A DNA stretch of 64,000 bases from Paenibacillus cellulositrophicus (GCF_009363095.1 NZ_CP045295.1:310001-374000); one strand, 5' to 3'; positions 25,912-34,693 are shown, counted from the stretch's first letter. Numbers and translations: made by a program. Notes: generated by a model not told the origin, from the letters alone.

Positions 25912-26787
25912 ATGTATACCGGAACATTAGACATGATTACGCCAACGGTCAATTTTTCTGCACGGGCAACGGCGGAGGCGGGAACGGATTGGGGGTATCG
26001 GAGGATCCCCGACAATCAGCTTTTCTATGTCGTGTCCGGCTGCGCAGAGCTCGAGATTGGAGGACAAAAAGTAGCCATTCGGCCGGGAGAATGCGTTTGT
26101 TACGGTCCTGAATGCCAAACGAAGCTGACGGCTATTCGAACGACTGATTATATCAGCGTACATTTCCATTGGCACGCCTCTTCTCCTATGCCCGTTCATC
26201 CCGGACTCCAAATCAAATATGGCGATCCAGGTTCGTTCAGCGCCCCGCAACTGTCCGTTTTTCATATACCGTCTTACGGAGAAGTCAAGGTTCCAACCCT
26301 GCTAACCATTGCCGGACTTGAACCGATTCTGACTAAAATGGTTAATGAATACGAATCCGAGCTCCCGGGATATACGCTGACACTGCGTTCTCTTATGATG
26401 CAGGCGATTACCCTGATCTGTCGACAGCTGCTCGGGAACGACCACGTACAGGGTTCGAGGAACAAGATCGAACCGGCCATTCAAGCGATGCAGGATGAGC
26501 CCGGCATAAACTGGTCGGTTGCCGCACTTGCGAGATTGTGCGGCTATCATCCGGTACATTTCACCAAGCTGTTCAAACATGAAATGGGGGTGACACCGAA
26601 GCATTTTATTATCAGAGAAAGGATCAAACGGGCGAAGCTCGCGCTTCTGCAGGGCGAGAAGCTGGAGTTGATCGCGGAAAGATTCGGTTTTAAGAGCCTT
26701 CACTATTTCAGTTATCAATTCAAGCAGGAGACAGGTCTCACGCCGACGGAATTCCGAATGAACGGCCGGACCGGCGGAGATGGATAG
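25912..26787 (+). CDS. AraC family regulator (cupin sensor)
   Basis: This 291-residue protein has a cupin-type N-terminal domain (about 15-100, with VSGCAELEIGG and VAIRPGECVCYGPE) and a C-terminal AraC domain beginning NWSVAALARLCGYHPVHFTKLFK, ending TGLTPTEFRMNGR. GGAGGAGA precedes the ATG at 25912. It is divergent from the PhyH gene across 150 bases with no obvious palindrome. Likely activator of the dioxygenase in response to a sugar or related ligand. Confidence 0.8.
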   Translation: MYTGTLDMITPTVNFSARATAEAGTDWGYRRIPDNQLFYVVSGCAELEIGGQKVAIRPGECVCYGPECQTKLTAIRTTDYISVHFHWHASSPMPVHPGLQIKYGDPGSFSAPQLSVFHIPSYGEVKVPTLLTIAGLEPILTKMVNEYESELPGYTLTLRSLMMQAITLICRQLLGNDHVQGSRNKIEPAIQAMQDEPGINWSVAALARLCGYHPVHFTKLFKHEMGVTPKHFIIRERIKRAKLALLQGEKLELIAERFGFKSLHYFSYQFKQETGLTPTEFRMNGRTGGDG

Positions 26788-26854
26788 CGCCAATCATTGA
26801 TTGGGTAGATTGCATAAAAGATAAATAACACGCCCTTGCAAAGCAAGCGCTGGC

Positions 26855-27724
26855 TTAACGAATCGATTGTCGGGTTGTTTGGTCGTAAAGGTCCGCAAGC
26901 GATTTGGCAATCCGCTCGATGACCGTCTTAGAACGGTAATACCCGCCGTGCGAATTAAGTGGGGTGCTGGCCAGAAAACCCGGGTTTCTGACCTCCACAT
27001 CTTCTGTCACGGCCGCATCATACTCCGCGCTTAAACGTTTGAGCGGATAGGCGATCACATCATCTTTATCGTAGAAATTAACCCATTCGCCGTATGGGAG
27101 CCCTTCGGCCAAAAGAGCAGGCGAAGGAAACGATATCGGCTTGCCAAAGTCGTTATACCGCATCGTCCAGATCGCGATCGGGCTGCCCATTGTGTAAAAA
27201 TGTGTTAGCGTATCACCACGAACGAGTGCCGAAGGATTTTCACTTATTGATGCAAGCTTGCCGCTTGGCAGCCTGCCGTTTTGCAGGTCGTAAATGAAGT
27301 TACTCGCGATGATCGTGCCAAGACTGTGGCTTATGATGCACAGCGGGGCGCTGGGTCCTGTGCACTGCGCGAGCTCCTGAAGCTTTTCATAAAATCGTTC
27401 GTGAATTGCGGTGTAGATGTAGTTTCTATCATCGTCACCTGCTTTATGGGGCAGCGGTTGATAGGCAATCGCGTCACCTAGAAAGCTGATCGCGTACCCC
27501 CGAGCATCGATCCACTTGTTCCAGTGCAGATGGTCAGGCGCAAGCTTTTCCTTGAGCTCATCTTCAAGCCGGTCCGTGATGTCCGCCCAATAAATCCCCT
27601 TGCTGACCAGCTCCACCGCTGGACATATTTCACTTAACCGCTTGCTAATGAGCCCTGCCATCGCCTCATGAAAATGTTCTTTTTGCTTTCCAATGCCGTG
27701 TACAAACCCTACCGCGATTTTCAT
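26855..27724 (-). CDS. alpha/beta hydrolase (lipase-like)
   Basis: This 289-residue cytoplasmic hydrolase begins MKIAVGFVHGIGKQKEHF, where VHGIGxQ is the oxyanion-hole motif of PGAP1/lipase-like proteins. SHSLGT near residue 142 contains the nucleophile serine, and NSHGGYYR near the C-terminus supplies the probable histidine. GGTGGGG lies nine bases before the ATG at 27724. It is divergent from the LD-carboxypeptidase. Substrate unknown. Confidence 0.7.
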   Translation of the reverse strand: MKIAVGFVHGIGKQKEHFHEAMAGLISKRLSEICPAVELVSKGIYWADITDRLEDELKEKLAPDHLHWNKWIDARGYAISFLGDAIAYQPLPHKAGDDDRNYIYTAIHERFYEKLQELAQCTGPSAPLCIISHSLGTIIASNFIYDLQNGRLPSGKLASISENPSALVRGDTLTHFYTMGSPIAIWTMRYNDFGKPISFPSPALLAEGLPYGEWVNFYDKDDVIAYPLKRLSAEYDAAVTEDVEVRNPGFLASTPLNSHGGYYRSKTVIERIAKSLADLYDQTTRQSIR

Positions 27725-27984
27725 CGAGTTCCCCACCACCTTCATCGCAGATCAACTTCCATATCATTCTAATTATAAGGGAAAGCATAGGCGCCGTTCC
27801 AACAAACAACAGGTGCTGCCTCTGAATTATGGCGTGTGCTCGAGGAGCATGGCCAGAAATGATGTAGTAGGTTTCTTCGTTCATTCAAGCTCCTTTTTAG
27901 TACTGTGCTTGGGACTTTGCCAATATACTCTAAAGATATGATATGACAATGGCTTCTTCTATTTTCAGGAAGGAAGATCAGCAC

Positions 27985-28911
27985 ATGCCGATAAGTCCGC
28001 CAATGCTGCAGAGGGGCGATACCGTTGGAGTCGTTACTTTGGGGAGTCCGCTCGCTGCAGACGTAATTAATGCACGGATCGAAATTTTGAGAGCAATGGG
28101 ATTCAATGTTGTATTGGGTCAATATGTATATGCACAAAACGGGTTTCTTGCCGGCACAGACGAGCAGCGGGCTTCTGATTTGATGATGATGTTTCAAGAC
28201 GAGCGGGTTAAAATGATTCTACCCACCAGAGGCGGTACAGGAGTGGCGGGAATTCTTCCTTACCTTGATTATACGGTGATCCGCAATAACCCCAAAATTG
28301 TGACAGGTTACAGCGATATAACAGTACTATTAAACGTAATGCATCAATATGTAGATTTAATAACATTCCATAGTCTGCTGCTCATTGACTTCAAACCCGA
28401 TACGCCCGCTTATAATTTCGATCAGTTTTTCTCTGCGACATCCGTGTATTCATCAACCCGGACCATCTTCAATCCGCCTGGGATGCCGCTGATCAGCCGT
28501 GTTCCGGGCAACGTTACTGGGCAGCTTGTAGGCGGTAATCTGACATCCTTTGTCGATACATTGGGCACGCCTTTCGAAATCGATACAAGGGGTAAAATTC
28601 TTGTTCTTGAAGAAACTCATGAGCCTACCAATACCGTATACAGGTACTTGAATCATTTGAAGCTTGCCGGGAAATTCCGTGACTGCCTCGGCATTATTAT
28701 GGGAGAGTGCTCAGGCTGCCAGGCAGCTTATGGCAAATCCTATGAGGATATAATCAACGAATTTGTTGTACCTCTCGGTAAGCCGCTGATAACGAACCTT
28801 GCCACAGGTCATGGCTTTTATAAAGCTGCTTTGCCGATTGGCGCAACCATCAATCTCGATTCAGTCAATAATAGAATAACTATAGTTGAACCTACCATCA
28901 GCGGCATCTGA
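27985..28911 (+). CDS. LD-carboxypeptidase / MccF-like S66 peptidase
   Basis: This 308-residue S66 peptidase has the N-terminal lobe with LPTRGGTGVAGILPYLDY and VTGYSDIT (nucleophile serine in the GYSD motif). The C-terminal lobe carries glutamate in LVLEETHEPTNTVYRYL and histidine in LATGHGFYKAALPIG, giving the Ser-Glu-His triad. Family members recycle murein tetrapeptides (LdcA) or inactivate microcin C (MccF). The sequence does not separate these. The ATG at 27985 gives the conserved start PISPPMLQRGD. Confidence 0.8.
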   Translation: MPISPPMLQRGDTVGVVTLGSPLAADVINARIEILRAMGFNVVLGQYVYAQNGFLAGTDEQRASDLMMMFQDERVKMILPTRGGTGVAGILPYLDYTVIRNNPKIVTGYSDITVLLNVMHQYVDLITFHSLLLIDFKPDTPAYNFDQFFSATSVYSSTRTIFNPPGMPLISRVPGNVTGQLVGGNLTSFVDTLGTPFEIDTRGKILVLEETHEPTNTVYRYLNHLKLAGKFRDCLGIIMGECSGCQAAYGKSYEDIINEFVVPLGKPLITNLATGHGFYKAALPIGATINLDSVNNRITIVEPTISGI

Positions 28912-28947
28912 TCATTATGACCAACGATCAGCCTGTCTTTATTGTGC

Positions 28948-28968
28948 TTACGTTATCCGTTAGCGTAA
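28948..28968. repeat. dispersed hairpin repeat, copy E (short loop)
   Basis: TTACGTTA (28948-28955) pairs with TAGCGTAA (28961-28968), one G-T wobble, loop TCCGT. The TCCGTTAG core matches copies A, C and D. It lies in the convergent gap between the S66 peptidase and the amine oxidase. Confidence 0.45.
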
Positions 28969-29018
28969 CAGTGAAAACTACTGATCTGCATGAAGTTATT
29001 AGTACATACATTACTGTA

Positions 29019-30389
29019 TTATATGCTGTTTCCGGAAATAATTTGATTTACAGTTCGTAACGCAGAAGAGATCGCACCTTCAATCCAACCGGGAAAAAGA
29101 CTTGTATTATCGCCAGCCAAATAAATTCTACCTTCTTCGGCCGTCAGTGTTGGGAGCATTCGAATCATCTGTTTCGGCTTATACCAAGCATACGCACCTC
29201 GAGAGTAAGGATGATGATCCCAAGAAAAAACCGTCCCACCTTCATAATTATAAGACAATTCAGGGAGCACCTGTTTGATTTCTGATACAGCTGAGTTAAA
29301 ATTACCAGCTTTAGACAATTCTCGCGCTGATTCACCGGAGGAGTACGAACAAATTAACCCCCTCCTTGATGTCGTTTGCGAGAATGTAGCATCAAGCAAC
29401 CATCCAATTTTCAGATCCGTATTTACTGTAGTAAAGGAACTTAGGTTGTTCCAGAATCTAGTTCTGCTTTGTATGACGGTACGCGTAACGGAAGTTGAAA
29501 GTTGATTTTGAATGGCATCATTTTTTTCTTTGCTAAGGGAAGGAGAAAAATGAATTGTACGCAAGACTGTAGAGGGAATGGCTACAATGACCCGATCACA
29601 GCTGATCGTGAAAACTTCGCCGGAATGATTAAATCGGATAGTTACTTCTTTATTACTATGTTCAATATGCGTCACAGCACATCCATAACTGATATTTGAG
29701 CCAATGGTAAGGGCAAGCTTTTTCGGTAGTTGATCCATTCCACCTACTATCGTTTTTGAGCTTCTTTCGGAACCGGCCATTTTTAAATCAAGCAGCCGCT
29801 GTAATGCAGATACTTTGCGAATACCATCTCCTAACATCTGCATATATCCGATTTCAAACAGCTTAATCGCACCCGAAGATGCTCCTTGACCTCTAAGATA
29901 TTCTTCCATTGTCATTGAATCGAGCTGTATCGCTTGTTTTGTGGGCCAGCCCGGCAAAAAAGGATTACCCGTCGCATTAAGCCCCGGCGTGAGATACTTT
30001 CCCAACATTCCCGCATATCCTAAAATTCTTTCCTCGGCTGTAAGTGAAACAGGCCATAATGCAGGTTCAGCCGGAGAATCTATGATTAATCTCCCGCCGA
30101 TATATGACAAACTCCTATTGGGGACTGGTAAATTTATCAATTGAACCCCGGCTTGCTGGGCATAACTCAATGTGAGAAAATGATGCTCTCCAATGAATGC
30201 AGCCCCGAGCTCACAAAACAATCCGTCGGCAAAATGATCCCGCATCGTGTATATGCGGCCACCCGGTTGGCTATTGGCCTCTAATAAACGCACGTTATAT
30301 CCTTGTTTCATAAGCTCCAAAGTACATACCAAACCCGCCATCCCTGCCCCAATAACTACAATCCGCTCTGGAAAACGACCTGTTACCAT
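29019..30389 (-). CDS. FAD-dependent monoamine oxidase family protein
   Basis: This 456-residue flavoprotein has VVIGAGMAGLVCTLELMKQG with the dinucleotide motif at the N-terminus, LLEANSQPGGRIYT as the following GGR motif and a C-terminal FAD-contacting segment YLAGDNTSLFPGWIEGAISSA. This organisation is that of bacterial tryptophan/amine oxidases. The ATG at 30389 is behind GGAGG. A TTG six codons earlier overlaps the ribosome binding site. Not membrane anchored. Amine substrate unknown. Confidence 0.8.
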   Translation of the reverse strand: MVTGRFPERIVVIGAGMAGLVCTLELMKQGYNVRLLEANSQPGGRIYTMRDHFADGLFCELGAAFIGEHHFLTLSYAQQAGVQLINLPVPNRSLSYIGGRLIIDSPAEPALWPVSLTAEERILGYAGMLGKYLTPGLNATGNPFLPGWPTKQAIQLDSMTMEEYLRGQGASSGAIKLFEIGYMQMLGDGIRKVSALQRLLDLKMAGSERSSKTIVGGMDQLPKKLALTIGSNISYGCAVTHIEHSNKEVTIRFNHSGEVFTISCDRVIVAIPSTVLRTIHFSPSLSKEKNDAIQNQLSTSVTRTVIQSRTRFWNNLSSFTTVNTDLKIGWLLDATFSQTTSRRGLICSYSSGESARELSKAGNFNSAVSEIKQVLPELSYNYEGGTVFSWDHHPYSRGAYAWYKPKQMIRMLPTLTAEEGRIYLAGDNTSLFPGWIEGAISSALRTVNQIISGNSI

Positions 30390-30637
30390 ACAATCCGATT
30401 CCTCCAAATATTACTTTATAGACATTATGTGTGTTTGTAATCCAATTGGTTCCTAGGCACTTCTTTTTATTCTATGCTGCCCGGTATTTTCAATAAAAAA
30501 GGAACAGTGCCGGCTCATGGCATTCTGCTCCCTTATTTTGAACTATGATTTCCCGAGCGCAGTCGATGGGACAATTCATTTCCAGGTGCGCCGGAGTAGG
30601 CTGTCCGTAAGTGTCTGTACGTTACTGTCGTCAACGT

Positions 30638-30745
30638 TTATTGGTCACCATGAATGGCATGGTAGCCGCGCCGCTGCAATTCTTTGCAGACCGAAGTTTT
30701 GCCGGTGCCGGAAACCCCTTCAATCAGATAATTCCTAATGCCCAT
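30638..30745 (-). pseudogene. truncated P-loop kinase (35-residue N-terminal remnant)
   Basis: GGAGGG before an ATG at 30745 opens MGIRNYLIEGVSGTGKTSVC, a perfect Walker A start of a small nucleotide kinase/AAA-like protein, followed by RRGYHAIHGD and a stop after 35 residues. Full-length relatives are about 170-190 residues. No continuation in any frame is evident in 30490-30637. It starts 30 bases after the stop of the XRE gene, so both may have formed an operon. Confidence 0.6.
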
Positions 30746-30775
30746 GGCTAGACCCTCCGAATCTCCTTTTACTTC

Positions 30776-30991
30776 TTATTCGTTCGGAATTAATTCATAC
30801 AAGTCACGAACATCACAGCCAATGGAATCTGCGATCGATATGGCCATTTTGAGTGGCATCACTCTTTTGTTTTCAATAAAGTCATAAACCCGTTCCGGTT
30901 TAAAAAGCAAGTCTTTTGCCAGCCATTCTGCTGACTTACCGGATTCCACCAATCGTTCATTCAGCAAGCAACGTCCAAGTTCAAATTTCAA
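30776..30991 (-). CDS. small XRE-type helix-turn-helix protein
   Basis: This 71-residue protein has a single helix-turn-helix: KSAEWLAKDLLFKPERVYDFIENKRVMPLKMA contains the two core helices, and the last part ends SIGCDVRDLYELIP. It is of the short phage-repressor-like type. A TTG start is used behind GGGAGG. An adjacent truncated P-loop gene follows it. Target unknown. Confidence 0.65.
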   Translation of the reverse strand: MKFELGRCLLNERLVESGKSAEWLAKDLLFKPERVYDFIENKRVMPLKMAISIADSIGCDVRDLYELIPNE

Positions 30992-31136
30992 TTAGCGATG
31001 ACCTCCCGCGTAAGAAAATAGTTATTTAACCTTAAGCGTTGTCCATTGCCAGCAGGAGTATACTTTATAATGGAGGTCATAACGATAAGATTCCACATGC
31101 GTCTGCCCAGTTGGTTGGGCGAGTTCCATCGCCGGG

Positions 31137-31154
31137 CTATCGTCCGTTAGTTTA
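31137..31154. repeat. dispersed repeat, copy C (degenerate)
   Basis: CTATCGTCCGTTAGTTTA shares TCCGTTAG and the right arm TAGTTTA with copies A and E, but only three arm bases pair. Located between the lipoprotein and the XRE gene. Confidence 0.35.
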
Positions 31155-31174
31155 ATCTGCAAAGCAGTGCTATT

Positions 31175-31600
31175 TTATTCAAAAAACCATTTTATTTCTG
31201 TTGAGCCGATACCTTTTTCAGCTATCACGGGTGCTTTTTGAGCATCACCTAACTTTTCAATGCGCAATTGATATGGTTTTAGCATCTCTACCCAATTGTT
31301 GGGAGGCGACAAATTTGAAGCAGCATGGCTGAGATAATCAGTAACAATCTGTTTTAATTGTTCATTGCTTATTTGACCCGGATCATATTCAATTCCAACT
31401 TTGTATAGTTTCACTTTGGAGTCGGCAGCGAACCCCGTTAAAAGTATGCCAGGTTGTTTATCAATTTGTTTCATACTTTCGGACAAACTTTGTCTCACTT
31501 CAGGAAAAGTATCCTTATTTCTTTCCCATTGGCAGCCCGCAATAATGGTAACGGACGCAATCAGAACCAATATTATTAAAAGATGTAAAGTACGCAGCAA
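31175..31600 (-). CDS. hypothetical lipoprotein
   Basis: A TTG at 31600, six bases after AGAGGTGAGG, opens MLRTLHLLIILVLIASVTI with the lipobox IIAGC, so the mature protein would be lipid-anchored from the cysteine near residue 23. The 141-residue product is otherwise soluble. It contains LYKVGIEYDPGQISNEQLKQ and ends STEIKWFFE. I recognise no family. The frame also extends upstream, but that part overlaps a DUF6843 remnant in another frame. A GTG at 31612 lies inside the ribosome binding site. Confidence 0.55.
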   Translation of the reverse strand: MLRTLHLLIILVLIASVTIIAGCQWERNKDTFPEVRQSLSESMKQIDKQPGILLTGFAADSKVKLYKVGIEYDPGQISNEQLKQIVTDYLSHAASNLSPPNNWVEMLKPYQLRIEKLGDAQKAPVIAEKGIGSTEIKWFFE

Positions 31601-31793
31601 ATTTAACCTCACCTCTGTGCTTATGGATGATATTTTTACCACACCTGTTTTCAAATTTCTCTCCATCTGGCTGACTATAAATAATCTGTACCCAACTTAC
31701 GTAACCTTCCGGAATTAATATCACAGTTGGTGTTCTTATACTGTAAGCATTTGCGGTCATGGCAATTGTCAGCAATGCTCCAAGCAGGGACAC
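31515..31793 (-). pseudogene. truncated DUF6843-like secreted protein
   Basis: From a GTG at 31793 the frame reads a signal-like start (SLLGALLTIAMTANA) and then PTVILIPEGYVSWVQIIY, the N-terminal motif of DUF6843 proteins. After about 60 residues similarity stops, and the frame runs into and overlaps the lipoprotein gene. The start has no good ribosome binding site. It appears to be a fragment left after rearrangement. The IDEAL fragment at 31802 abuts it. Confidence 0.45.
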
Positions 31794-31801
31794 CGTTTTC
31801 T

Positions 31802-31870
31802 AGATAACTCGTGCCTCCATTTCTCAAACCCCTCTTTATTTTTCCAACCCAAGGACAGCTCTATAAGCCC
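31802..31870 (-). pseudogene. IDEAL-domain fragment
   Basis: On the minus strand this reads LIELSLGWKNKEGFEKWRH, matching LIDLSLDWKDKEWFEKWTN of the intact IDEAL gene at 2040-2342. The DNA is also clearly alike. The frame has no start or upstream domain. It is the C-terminal scrap of a second copy, next to a truncated DUF6843 gene. Confidence 0.6.
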
Positions 31871-31939
31871 TATCAACGTTATAAGCGCCAACCTTGTGTT
31901 TGTAATTCATATCAATTAAGGCTAACCAATTCTTCCTTT

Positions 31940-32269
31940 TCACTCCGAGACGAGTTCCCGGATTCCCCGGATGATCTGCTCCCGTGCCTTAAGCTTGTCC
32001 TTGAGCCGGCCAATTTCGGCCTCTGCATCTTCTGACCTGCCTGTTCCTTTGAACTCAAATCCGGTAATAATCCAATCGGTGGACACCTTGTACAGATCGG
32101 CCAGCCTGGACAGCGATACCAGATCCGGTTCGGTCTTTGCGGTTTCATACGCGCTCAAGGTTTTATTGTTGATCTGCGTCAAACGAAATACTTCCATTTG
32201 CGTTAGTTTACGGTTAATACGGGCGTTGCGCAAACGTACGGCGATATCCTCCAATTGTGTCTTTGCCAT
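31940..32269 (-). CDS. XRE family transcriptional regulator
   Basis: This 109-residue protein has an N-terminal helix-turn-helix (about 8-62: RLRNARINRKLTQMEVFRLT, then INNKTLSAYETAKTEPDL) and a short C-terminal helix, about 72-105, rich in charged residues that may form a coiled coil for dimerisation (EAEIGRLKDKLKAREQ). GGAGGAG lies before the ATG. The bases from 32270 to 32538 hold no gene. Target unknown. Confidence 0.75.
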   Translation of the reverse strand: MAKTQLEDIAVRLRNARINRKLTQMEVFRLTQINNKTLSAYETAKTEPDLVSLSRLADLYKVSTDWIITGFEFKGTGRSEDAEAEIGRLKDKLKAREQIIRGIRELVSE

Positions 32270-32538
32270 GCATCAGCCACTCCTCCATAGAAATTCTATA
32301 GACTGTATCGTCTAAAGATAGAACGCACGAAAATCCAAAAAGTCCCATGGCAGGCTGCCCTTTAATGAAATTAGTAAGAATCTTTGGCTCTAAAAATAAC
32401 GAAATGGATGCTTAGCCCAAAAGCTAGCGTGTACCACAAGCCGGTAATTCAGAATGAGATCTTCTTATGTCTGATTTTCTCCTGCTATGAAGTGAAGCAG
32501 CGTCTCGACCCTGATTTTTTTGCTCGACTTACCCTACT

Positions 32539-33006
32539 TTAACCAATAATCGGCAGCCGTTTATTCGATAATAAATCCTCAATAAGCATCTTATGTTCGG
32601 TGAATATATGCTCTGGTAACTCTTTAAGAGAATAAAATTTATTTTGAATCGACTCCTCGTTACTTTCAACTAACTCACCACTATACTGATCACAAACAAA
32701 TGATATTAGGACTAGTGATACTTGGTCGCCATTAGAAAACGTCTTGTCATACTGAGGGCCAGAGTAGATCCCGAATAACTTAAGTTCTTTTAATATAAGC
32801 CCCGTCTCTTCATAAATTTCTCTTCTTGCTGTATCTTGAATGCTCTCTCCTAAATCCATAAACCCGCCTGGAAAACCCCATTGACCATTATCAGAACGTT
32901 TCTGCATCAGGACTCGGTTTTCTTTGTCAAAAACAAATGCACCCGCAACAACCATAATGACCTTCTCGTTCCCTACCATTGACCTTAAATGTTGTATGTA
33001 ATCCAT
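32539..33006 (-). CDS. NUDIX hydrolase
   Basis: This 155-residue NUDIX protein carries a complete Nudix box: GGFMDLGESIQDTARREIYE continuing ETGL (about residues 47-70), with the G-x5-E-x7-REUxEE-x-G pattern intact. Therefore a metal-dependent hydrolase of a nucleoside diphosphate derivative is expected. N-terminal residues MDYIQHLRSMVG are typical of the ADP-ribose pyrophosphatase-like YjhB/NudC-like group. GGAGGG lies before the ATG. Exact substrate unknown. Confidence 0.85.
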   Translation of the reverse strand: MDYIQHLRSMVGNEKVIMVVAGAFVFDKENRVLMQKRSDNGQWGFPGGFMDLGESIQDTARREIYEETGLILKELKLFGIYSGPQYDKTFSNGDQVSLVLISFVCDQYSGELVESNEESIQNKFYSLKELPEHIFTEHKMLIEDLLSNKRLPIIG

Positions 33007-33121
33007 CTACACCCTCCACTTTACTAGTCAAATCATAGCAATAGTTTATGTTTAATGGATTAGGCGTGGAATGGATTTTTGTAACTTGTGCATGGATATT
33101 TATAGTTCTTGTCGTCTTACA

Positions 33122-34123
33122 TTACTTTATTCTAATAACTACTTTTCCCTTAGCCCTTCCGCTTTCCAGGTAATGAAATGCTTGCTCGGCATCTTTCAAA
33201 AGATACATCTTATCAATAATCGGCTTAATGAGTCCGCCTTCAATATACCCCTTTATAACGTTTAATTGTTCTCCACTCGGTTTCATAAAAAGGAAGTGAT
33301 ACGTCGTTTGGCTCTTTTTCTCTTGGGCTTTGATCTTACGGCTCGCGATAGACAAAATGGTTGTTTTCACCCAACCCAGTTTCGCCTCTCTTCCAAATCT
33401 GGTGTTCGGCATGCCGGAAATGGATACAATTTGTCCGCCTGGTTTCAGTATGCGGAATGATTTGTCCAGAGCTTCTCCACCTAATGTATCAAAAACAGCG
33501 CCATATCCGTTAAGGATTTCTTCAAAATTCTCTTTTTTATAATTAATAATTAGATCAGCCCCCAACGATTTGACCAAATCATAGCCTTTTTCACTTGCAG
33601 TTGTAGCAACAAATGCGCCCATCAGCTTGGCCAGTTGGATGGCGAAGGTTCCTACGCCTCCCGAACCAGCGTGAATCAAGATTTTTTGGCCTTTTTGAAG
33701 ATTTAAAATATCAACAAATGCTTGGTAAGTCGTAAGTCCAATCAGTGGTATCGATGCCGCCTCTTCAAAGGTGAGATTCTCCGGCTTCAGACAAATATCT
33801 TCCTCATGAACAGCAATAAACTCAGCTAATGTTCCGATCCGGTTCTTACGTGGTCTTCCGTAAACTTCATCTCCAGGTTTAAATGTATTGACCCGGCTGC
33901 CAACCTTGACTACAACTCCTGAGAAATCATTCCCCAAAATTAGAGGAAACTTGTAATTCAATAATAATTTCATTTTCCCTTCCTTAATTTTATAGTCAAT
34001 AGGATTTAAGCTGGCTGCATGAATTTCCACCAGTACATCATGTTCTCCGATTTTCGGCATAGGTTGTTCAGTCATGACTAATGGAACATTTTTTCCGTAC
34101 TTGTTAATGGTCATAGCTTTCAT
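33122..34123 (-). CDS. NADP-dependent quinone oxidoreductase-type MDR enzyme
   Basis: This 333-residue zinc-independent medium-chain reductase has NPIDYKIKEGKM (typical of quinone oxidoreductases), GNDFSGVV and the cofactor loop HAGSGGVGTFAIQLAKLMGA (about 148-167). The C-terminus matches LKDAEQAFHYLESGRAKGKVVI. GGAG lies nine bases before the ATG. It follows an ArsR-type regulator on the same strand and shares with it a 16-base operator-like palindrome, so it is probably repressed by ArsR and induced by a reactive compound. Confidence 0.8.
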   Translation of the reverse strand: MKAMTINKYGKNVPLVMTEQPMPKIGEHDVLVEIHAASLNPIDYKIKEGKMKLLLNYKFPLILGNDFSGVVVKVGSRVNTFKPGDEVYGRPRKNRIGTLAEFIAVHEEDICLKPENLTFEEAASIPLIGLTTYQAFVDILNLQKGQKILIHAGSGGVGTFAIQLAKLMGAFVATTASEKGYDLVKSLGADLIINYKKENFEEILNGYGAVFDTLGGEALDKSFRILKPGGQIVSISGMPNTRFGREAKLGWVKTTILSIASRKIKAQEKKSQTTYHFLFMKPSGEQLNVIKGYIEGGLIKPIIDKMYLLKDAEQAFHYLESGRAKGKVVIRIK

Positions 34124-34153
34124 TTCAAATCACTCCTAATAATATGATTATCA

Positions 34154-34169
34154 GTTTAAACAATTAAAC
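34154..34169. promoter_or_regulatory. candidate ArsR operator upstream of the reductase
   Basis: GTTTAAACAATTAAAC is a 16-base imperfect palindrome 31 bases before the reductase ATG. It differs at only two central positions from the palindrome at 34562 upstream of the ArsR gene. Confidence 0.55.
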
Positions 34170-34210
34170 CAAATGTTGAGAAAAAGCTCACTAGAGCTTA
34201 ACCTTTTTGG

Positions 34211-34537
34211 TTAATCATTGAGACCATCGCATTCGTCTTCAACGGCAGTAATTAATGACTTGAGTTGTTCAAGTGGTTTACGGACAGTCAACACATAGTA
34301 GTTTTCTACGCCTTTTTTTTCGGATTTAATAAAACCAGACTGTTTCAATACCTTTAAATGATGGGATACAGCTGGTCTGGACAAATTGATATGTCCTGCT
34401 ATTGTATTCACATTAAGTCCCAATTTGTTCTGTGCTAACAGCATAATAATAGCTTGACGGTTTACATCGGTCAGCACCTCCAATAGAGGGATACAATCTT
34501 TAAATTGTTGTAAAATATCCTCCGTTTGCTGGCTCAT
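34211..34537 (-). CDS. ArsR family winged-helix regulator
   Basis: This 108-residue ArsR-type protein has the winged helix at about 30-90: NTIAGHINLSRPAVSHHLKV is the recognition helix region, followed by the wing SGFIKSEKKGVENYYVLTV. The metal-binding ELCVCDL motif of arsenic sensors is absent, so it is probably a redox or organic-ligand sensor. AGAGGTG precedes the ATG at 34537. Paired palindromes upstream of this gene and of the reductase point to autoregulation. Confidence 0.8.
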   Translation of the reverse strand: MSQQTEDILQQFKDCIPLLEVLTDVNRQAIIMLLAQNKLGLNVNTIAGHINLSRPAVSHHLKVLKQSGFIKSEKKGVENYYVLTVRKPLEQLKSLITAVEDECDGLND

Positions 34538-34561
34538 GCCATTCACCTCTTAAGTTCATTG

Positions 34562-34577
34562 GTTTAATCTATTAAAC
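34562..34577. promoter_or_regulatory. candidate ArsR autoregulatory operator
   Basis: GTTTAATCTATTAAAC, a 7-2-7 palindrome, lies 25 bases before the ArsR start and matches the site at 34154. The rest of 34578-34887 holds only an orphan terminator (34694-34735) and no gene. Confidence 0.6.
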
Positions 34578-34693
34578 ATAATTATAGAGCTTTTAATAAC
34601 AAAATCAAGCCTACGTAAAAACATACCTATAATTTGTGCCTTTGTGATAAGGTTCATTTGAATGAATTACCCATCCGATTTCAATTTAATTTG

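Noticed and set aside
31071..31151. 26-codon plus-strand ORF starting ATGGAGGTC
   Set aside because: It has no ribosome binding site ahead of the ATG, overlaps the copy C repeat, and shows no protein-like features.
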